This document shows positions 58,201-64,000 of a stretch of DNA of 64,000 nucleotides, one piece after another. The stretch's first letter is position 1. Every line of letters starts with the position of its first letter. The position numbers and the translations under genes were made by a program. The DNA comes from Parachlorella kessleri. Lineage: Eukaryota; Chlorophyta; Trebouxiophyceae; Chlorellales; Chlorellaceae. Below the pieces are notes generated by a model. That model worked only from the letters and a program-made list of their open reading frames with translations, searched no databases and was not told the DNA's origin. The DNA lies in NCBI GenBank assembly GCA_001598975.1, contig BBXU01000237.1, forward strand, positions 39,371 to 103,370. Direction: 5' to 3'.

Positions 58201-58290
58201 GATGCACCGGTACAGGAACTGGCAGACTCTGTAGAGAAGGGGCTGGCAGGGTTGCAGGATGGAGCGGTTGCTATGGAAACCGACAGCTAG
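46231..58290 (+). CDS. FAS1: CAF-1 large subunit (FAS1/p150) with N-terminal homeodomain-like region and AT-hook
   Basis: Large subunit of chromatin assembly factor 1, which deposits H3-H4 behind replication forks with PCNA. 25 exons, from 46231-46635 and 46815-46991 to 57390-57544 and 57862-58290, all in phase, give about 1674 residues; plant FAS1 is usually 800-950. Residues 148-210 look like a homeodomain (LEALFAAS, YPSVAARQALAEELG, then WFEKKRKR across an intron) with Lys where Asn51 is usual. An AT-hook KRGRPKK follows. CAF-1 hallmarks: DDTASHLWQWEVRDSKLLPK near 545; a KER domain at 650-740 (EKEAEKERLRAEKDAEKER); a PIP-like TFFASFLKKTP; RRQLLLFNGN with KRPAHYGVRYF near 935; acidic LEWEVEPE; and SFVVETGYLSEDEG. 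The C-terminal 400 residues are Ala/Pro-rich, with another PIP-like LDRFLTKK. Start ACCACCATG has good context. Confidence 0.88.
53149..53225 (+). repeat. Duplicated exon end plus donor, CAF-1 exon 15
   Basis: GGAGCCGGAGGGTGGGT spans the exon 15 / intron border (53159/53160) at 53149-53165 and recurs exactly at 53209-53225, 60 bases further on. The second copy offers an identical donor. Confidence 0.9.
54808..55120 (+). repeat. Threefold tandem repeat of an exon end plus donor, CAF-1 exon 19
   Basis: The end of exon 19 (TTGGCTACCTGCACACAGAG, CCCAAGCTGTCC, AAGGCAAAG|GTGGGC, border 54852/54853) recurs at 54903-54960 with its donor. It recurs again, more diverged, at about 55016-55050, where the donor became ATGCGGGC. 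Copies 2 and 3 also share the following GGTCTCTCCTCTG-like stretch and a TAGGCTTCCCTTGCA-like tail, so the period there is about 110 bases. Confidence 0.88.
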
Positions 58291-58510
58291 TTGCGCTAGG
58301 CGTGGCAGTGGCCGAGCATTATGAGCATGCTGGGTTCGCTGTGGCTGGAACGTGCCAGTGCTTTGGCTAGTTAGCATTTGATAGGGCAGATGTGCAGCTG
58401 GGAGGTAGGGTATATGTCCAAGTTCTGTACATCAATGAAGGAAGGCCACGGCAGGTGTTGTGCCCCTAGGAGAGTGCTGATGTGGGAGTAGGATAGCTCT
58501 GGAATGACTC

Positions 58511-58525
58511 TTACATAGCCTGTAA
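58511..58525. terminator. Palindromic pair of poly(A) signals between convergent genes
   Basis: TTACATAGCCTGTAA contains TGTAA on the + strand (58521-58525) for the CAF-1 gene ending at 58290. The same signal on the - strand (58511-58515) would serve the methyltransferase gene ending at 58594. TGTAA is the usual green-algal signal. Confidence 0.55.
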
Positions 58526-58593
58526 AGACAATTGGCATGCGAACAGCCCTGGCTTGCTGCCGCTGGGAGAGTCAGGGGCATGAATCTGTTCGC

Positions 58594-61500
58594 TCAGAAG
58601 TGTGCCGCCGCATGCCACCACTCTTCAGCAAGCTGCTGCAGGCCCACTTGTCCCTGACAGTCAACCCCTGCAGCCACCCCCACACCGGTAGTAGCACTTA
58701 TAACTCCGTTGCCATCACAGCCCTCCTCAACACTCGAGGCACTGCTGCAGCCAGCCAGCTGCTGGCTACCAACGCCACCCTGTGTGCCAGTACCGCTCCC
58801 GTTGCTCGTCTCCGCATGGCAGCAGCTTGGCTGCCCAGCGCTTTCCCCGCTGCCCGCCCTCTCGAGGCGGGCCTTGAGGGTCCACTCCGCCGATTGTTGG
58901 CGGCTTCCAGCGGCCAAACCCTGCCCAGCGGCCAGCGTGGACAGCGGTAACGGGCAGGTGCACTCCCGTAAGGAGGTTCCGCCCTGGGCGGGCGGCTCCA
59001 GGGCAGATGGTGGTGGCGTGCCGCCCGGCATGGTGGGCGGAACCAGCGTATGTGGTGGCGGCCGCAGGCTGTGTGAGTGCCCTCCATTACTGCTGCCGCC
59101 CTGGTGGCCCGCCTGGGATTGCGGCATACTTGCACCCCTACTGGCCGTGGCAGGTGTAGCGTGCGTGCGCAGCCACGGCAGCAGGCTGAACAGGCCCGCC
59201 AGTAGGCACCTGCCGCTGTCACCAGCGCTGCTGCTGAGGCTGGCTGCCAGGGTGCATGCGCCTTCTGCATCCAACCCCTGGTCGGGCCTCTCCTCGCCGG
59301 GAGCGTGGCGCAGCAGCAGGCGTGGGTCCTGCTTGACGGCTGCCGCCAGAGTGAAGTACAGAGGGAGGGGCGGAGGAGGGGAGGCATGTTGCCGGTGGCC
59401 AGCCTTGGGCAAGGAGGGGAACAGCTGCCTGGCGATCTCCGCTGGCGGGAGGTAGGCGGTGGGGCTGAAATAGTGAGGGGAAAGCAGGCGCACCAGGCCT
59501 GCAGAGGTGACCGGTGAGGTAGCGGTCAGCAAGACGTTCGCCCGGTGGGTCGCTATCTAGTGCATGAAGCAGGTTCCCTGCTGCACTGGCATGGGTGGCA
59601 ACGGATGGACCCGCTGGTGCAGCAGTAAACTCCCACCTGCCCCGCGGTACTGTAGTCTATGTGCAGCAGCAGGGGTGCCCGGTATTGAACTTCCAGAACC
59701 CACACGACCCTGCTTAGCCAGCTTAGTGTGCAGCTCATACTTACCCGAGAACTGCGGCCTGATGCCGCTCAGGAAGGGGCTGCCCTTGTTGGCAACAGCC
59801 GCGGCCAGGTTGGCAAACCCGGGCGGGCAAGAGGTCCCCTCCAGCGCGTGTTGGTCCAGCACGTCACAGACGAGCTTGCTGCCTGGGGCACACAGCGCTC
59901 CCACATCCTCGAGCAGTGCTTTGACAGTGGCCTGCAGGCCTAGGGCACCAGGTCTGCCTGGTCAGCAAGGCGTGATTCGCTCTCCAGGAGGGCGCCTGCC
60001 AAGTTTTGGTGCGTCCCAAATGCCCTGCCACCCCTGCCTCTCACAGTAATGCACTCTAATCGTCCGGCTATTTGCTGGATATAACCGTTCCAAGTCATAG
60101 TTTGTCCCTGACATGATGTGACAGGGTTGCACTTTGTGGCACTCAGCAAACCTGCAACGAAATTCCACTTGGGCACGGTTGCCATCATGGCAACATGATG
60201 TCCCATGAGCAGCCAGCACATAGTGCACGAGTCTGAGAAATTAGAATCCTCTGTGTGACTTGCCTCTTCAAGGTAGTATAGCAGCCCAGTGGCAACCACC
60301 ACTGACTTGGACTCTGGGAGGAAGCCCTGGCTAGTGAGGGCTGGGATAAGGCTGGTGGGGTTGGTGAGGTCGACAGGCACATATCTGCAGCAGCAACCAT
60401 GAGCAGCCTCAAAGGTCGTGTGCATGCTGACCTGTCAAGTGAGCCAGTAACACAAATCCCGCTCTATGTCACCACATACAAAGATGGGTGTGAGCTCCAT
60501 GTCTGGTGTGTACTTCCTCACTCTCCCTGTCTGTGCCATCCTGCCTGACTAGGGCAGGACAGCACGTCTGGCCAAGGGCTAGGCATACTGGAACCCTGTA
60601 TGAACTTCCCAACCCAGAATTGTGCTGGCTTGCTTCCCATGGTTGGTATAGTGCAGGCGGACAACGAGGTTGATGTCCTCAAGCCAGGCTTGGAAGAATA
60701 CTTGGCAGTACACCACCCACCACAATGGCCAGCAGGGCGCACCTTGGCTTCCTAGCCCCTTGCTGAGGTAGGCTGCCTTGCAAAACCTTGTCCCTGCTCA
60801 ACACGGCCTCCAGGGCTGCCTTCTTTCTGAGCAAGACCTCACTTCTGTCCACTTCAAAGACCTGCATCCGCAAGCAGCAGCAGGGGATTGATGCTGAATG
60901 CCTTGGCATCGGGTTACAGGCTTCCATCCTGCTGTCCATGCCTACATGCCATGGCTTTCGTTTTCCCTGGCTACCCGTGCAGGCACTCCCCTACTTTCTG
61001 CATGGGGTGGCAGCCAGCACCAGCCCTCAAGCAGACAGCACCCACCGTGACTGCCGAGGACATGAACTTGTAGCCCCTTGTCTCCAACCCTGAGCCCAGC
61101 AGCACCACTTGAGTTGCGCCCAGCGCCACTGCCGCTGCTATTTCGCCATCAACCCATCTGCTGCGGGCTAACATGTATGCGCACAGCCCTGGGACACCGT
61201 AGCAGGGCGCCTCAATTATAGCCTGCAAGTTACCAGTAAGGCAGGGCGGGGTGAGTTAGCTGTTGGGGCAAGCAGGTGCAAAGCGATGGTGGTATACCGC
61301 AGGAGAGTCTTGCCGCATACCTTGCACTGCGCTGCTATGAAGGGGTTGAGGTAGCTCCACAGCCGCCTGCGTGAGAAGCACCGCCAAGTTGTTGGTGACA
61401 CCCTGGACTCCACTTGCTGCAGCTGCTTTGATGCCTAAACGTTTTGGTACTTACCCATACAGGTGGCTAAGCAAGGCCAAGTCTAGCTGGTCAGCCGGAG

Positions 61501-61702
61501 ACCTTCCAGCTGCAACTTCCGCAATCGCCTCAAAGAAGAGGTGCGCCGAACGGATGTCCTGAAGGCTGGATAGCTTGAAGAAGAGCTGTTGAGGGCTGCT
61601 CGTCTGTGATAATTTGTACCTCTTGGCGCGCTCATTTGCTGTCTTGAGGGGCTGTGTGATCGTAGTGAAAGTGGTGAACTTAGACTTGGCCAGTGGGTGC
61701 AT
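58594..61702 (-). CDS. Leucine carboxyl methyltransferase-like SAM methyltransferase
   Basis: SAM-dependent methyltransferase of the LCM-type family; some members methylate the C-terminal Leu of PP2A, others small molecules. Exons in reading order: 61702-61455, 61366-61321, 61222-61052, 60861-60743, 60384-60264, 59931-59745, 59498-58594; phases agree, about 598 residues. Family features are YGVPGLCAYMLARSRWVDGE, the SAM loop VVLLGSGLETRGYKF, the acidic VFEVDRSEVLLRKK, YVPVDL, VVVATGLLYYLEE and LVCDVLDQHAL. The exon ending at 60264 uses a GC donor (GAG|GCAAGT). The last exon adds roughly 260 residues of Ser/Gly/Pro-rich sequence not known from the family, which usually spans 280-350. The N-terminal 80 residues are basic and hydroxylated, so an organelle-targeting peptide is possible. 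The exact start is inferred. Confidence 0.8.
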
Positions 61703-62014
61703 GATGGCGATGGCGATCGCGCTGCTGCTGAGAGACACAAAAGCTCCACCTGTCGTAAATGGCTTTCGATAGGCAGAAAGTATTGCTTGTGCGTGCGTTT
61801 GGTAGGTGCTGGTTTCTGCGTGGGCTGCTGTCGGCGCCTCGAGTTGCCCGCGCCTTGCCGCTACGGCGCGGACAAGCACTGCTGCCTCGAAGAGTGATTG
61901 CCAGACTCTTCGCAGGCCCTCAGTTGTCACGCCCTCACCTTTCACGCGAATCTTCGCAGCCCCCGGACGGACACAGCTTTCAGCCTTAGAGCTGCGAGGG
62001 AGCCCAAACCAGGC
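61703..62014. promoter_or_regulatory. Shared 5' region of two divergent methyltransferase genes
   Basis: 312 bases separate the assigned start codons of the two paralogous methyltransferase genes. Both promoters and leaders must lie here, unless untranslated first exons extend into the neighbouring gene. No specific motif is claimed. Confidence 0.5.
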
Positions 62015-64000
62015 ATGGCGCAGGCAACATTCACGTTCTCTAGCAGCGCGAGGTCGAAAGGAGAGGAGCAGCTGGAGTTTCATCCGCCAGCAAGCGTGGC
62101 AGACGAGGTCAAGGCAGCTGCGCCTACGGCAGCGGCTGCCAAGCCCAGCGCTGGCAAGGCCCTCTTGCAGGGCTTTCGCAACTTCACCAGCAGGCACCAA
62201 CGAACGAACTACTCCATGGTGAGAGAATTATGCTTCAGGTGCATGGAGCATGCCGCAGCAAGGGGGGAGGCAGACTGACTGTAACCCTTGCTGGTTGCGT
62301 GCACCTCATGCATGCACTCTGGAGCCCTGGCTGGCAGAGGCTGTACACCCAGCGTACTGCTAGGCGTACCAGCGGCAAGTGCCCTGGCTGGCACGTGCTG
62401 GTTGCCTGTGTGCAGCTGCTACTTGGATTGGGCCACCTGTGTGGACCTATGTGGTGTTCATCATATCCCAATGGCACACTGTGCTTCTTGTTTATCTGAG
62501 TTGCAGCTGCTCTTCCGCACAGCCCACAGGGACCTGTGCATTCCTAACGCAAACGAGGACTACATCGCTCCTCTGTTCAGGCAAGCATGCACGCTGCGCA
62601 CGCACAGCAGCACCTTGATGCATTCTGTCTGCTGTGTGGTGCCCGCTGACTCATCAGGGCGTCAGAGTATGAGGGTGCTGATGTTCTTGGCTTACTGTGC
62701 TGCAGGGACTACCTGATGCCAGTCAGGTCGCTGATCAACAGGACGTTGGGGCCAACAATGGTCAAGGTCTTCAAGGTGCACCCTTGTGCAAACGGGCCTT
62801 AGGCTGGCATGGCAGATTAAACTTGCGTCAATAGCTTTGCTGTGTGCATCTCCTGCACCGCTGGTCTCCTCAACTGAAAGGCAGCTGCTGACCACCCGTA
62901 TCCCCACTACTGCATCTAGTGCCAAGCAGCCACTGGGTGAGTGGCATGCGGTGCGGGGTGTGCCGTGCACATTGCATCCACTACAAATAAGACAAGGGAG
63001 GTACATGACCGCAGAGTGCCATCCGTGTCTGCAGAGCGGTGTCGAAGATGGCGAATATGGCGTGCCGGGCGTCTGCAACTTTGTGGACGCCCGCACCAAG
63101 TGGCTGGATGGAGCCCTGAAGCAGGCTCTGGATGAGGGCTTTACCCAGGTGGTCTGCATCGCTGCTGGCTACGACACCCGTGCCTACCGCTTCTACCGCC
63201 GGGACGTCACTGTGAGTTGGACACCCTGCTGAGTGGCGATGCTGTTGTTGCCATGTCACCCCAGGTTGTGGGTCTCAATGGACATGGGTGGCGTGCCTTG
63301 TGTGGGAGAAACAGCAGCGAGCGGAGCAGGACTAGCTTACACGGGCATCGGCCCGCACTAACGGCGCCTGCGTGGGAGGGGAAGCCTGCCATGCTTCATC
63401 ACGCTCCAGCCGGGCACCTAAGAGGACATCCTGAACATTGCTAACCGTCATCTCCTACAACACCTTGAAAGGAACCCATCAGAAGGAGAGGCAGAGGGTG
63501 CCTCGCTGCAGTTTTACGAGGTGGACCTGCCAGAGGCGTCCAAGAAGAAGCAGCAGATGGTGAAGGCGGTGCTGCCCCCGCCCGAGCAGCTGCCCCGGCC
63601 CACCTATGTTGGCGCCAACCTGGCACAAAAGACGCTGGCGCAGGCGCTGGAGGGAAGCGGGTTTGACCCTGCTAAGAAGACCTTCTTCACGTGCGAGGGT
63701 GAGTCATGGGTAGTCATGCTGGGCGACAGACAGGGTGGGGTGGTGGCCTCGCGGGGTAAGTAAGAGAGCGCCACATGGGAGAAGCGGTGTTGGGGGAGGG
63801 CGAGCCATGGGCTTGTCATGGGTCTAAAGCCGGCAATCTCCGAGCGCGGTACGTGTACCTGTGCCCCGGCCCCAAGCTAGCCTTTTGAGATTCAGCATGT
63901 GTGTCTGCCGTGGGCTAGTTAGGGTGCACCAGCAGGATGGTGCTTGTCGGGTGAGCTTCTGGACACTCATTGCGCCGCCCCCGCCGCCACGCCGCCCCCC
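62015..64000 (+). CDS. Leucine carboxyl methyltransferase-like protein, partial (runs off the window)
   Basis: Paralog of the divergent minus-strand methyltransferase. Exons 62015-62218, 62507-62580, 62706-62775, 63035-63211 and 63512-63698 are in consistent phase; later exons lie past 64000. The protein starts MAQATFTFSSSARSKGEEQL and continues with a linker, then FRTAHRDLCIPNANEDYIAP and YLMPVRSLINRTLGP. The SAM-binding core reads YGVPGVCNFVDARTKWLDGA, VVCIAAGYDTRAYRFYRRDV, FYEVDLPEASKKKQQMV and TYVGANL. AAGYDTRAYR and EVDLPE are the family's SAM-loop motifs. Intron 2 has a GC donor (TTCAG|GCAAGC at 62581), supported by phase because R|DYLM is restored across it. The Met at 62015 is the first in the open frame. 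The substrate is unknown. Confidence 0.8.

Noticed and set aside
58709..59455. 248-codon + strand frame opposite the methyltransferase last exon
   Set aside because: It is antisense to an exon with the correct phase. It is kept only as a note in the finding on that exon.
1..64000. tRNA, rRNA, CRISPR or organelle DNA
   Set aside because: No cloverleaf, ribosomal or repeat-spacer pattern was noticed; intron-rich genes indicate nuclear DNA. A tRNA scan was not possible here.

Overview
The window looks like nuclear DNA of a green alga (Chlorophyta). Its genes are cut into many short exons by introns of about 100-500 bases with AG|GT...TGCAG borders. Proteins are rich in Ala, Gly and Gln, and the 3' signal TGTAA, typical of green algae, follows some genes. 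The plant-type CAF-1 subunit FAS1, SEC14-like and GRF zinc-finger families fit this lineage. I cannot name the species. I found no rRNA, tRNA, CRISPR array or bacterial operon. Exon borders below were built by hand from splice signals, reading phase and comparison of paralogs inside the window.

Layout: 1.1-6.1 kb, a SEC14/CRAL-TRIO lipid-transfer gene (+). 6.6-16.1 kb, three tandem F-box/leucine-rich genes (+); the first two are damaged and the third is intact. The first two arose by a tandem duplication that also copied the last exon of the SEC14 gene. 17.3-19.6 kb, an unrecognised Ala-rich protein (+). 20.1-21.1 kb, a small NTF2/SnoaL-like protein (+). 22.3-25.1 kb, a coiled-coil protein (-). 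26.6-41.0 kb, a second F-box/LRR family as two head-to-head pairs. The left pair is decayed in both members; the right pair is open in both, with a 2-kb inverted-repeat element in one intron. 41.5-44.5 kb, a head-to-head pair of GRF zinc-finger genes, one frameshifted. 46.2-58.3 kb, a 25-exon gene for the large CAF-1 subunit (FAS1) carrying an N-terminal homeodomain-like region and an AT-hook. 58.6-64.0 kb, a head-to-head pair of leucine-carboxyl-methyltransferase-like genes, the right one running off the window.

Three themes recur. First, paralogs sit head to head (F-box twice, GRF, methyltransferase), sharing short 5' regions. Second, exon ends together with their splice sites have been tandemly duplicated into the adjoining intron at least five times. 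Third, introns with a GC donor instead of GT are frequent, and two can be compared directly with a GT-bearing paralog. The F-box genes presumably encode substrate receptors of SCF ubiquitin ligases and show birth-and-death evolution. FAS1 would act in replication-coupled deposition of histones H3-H4.
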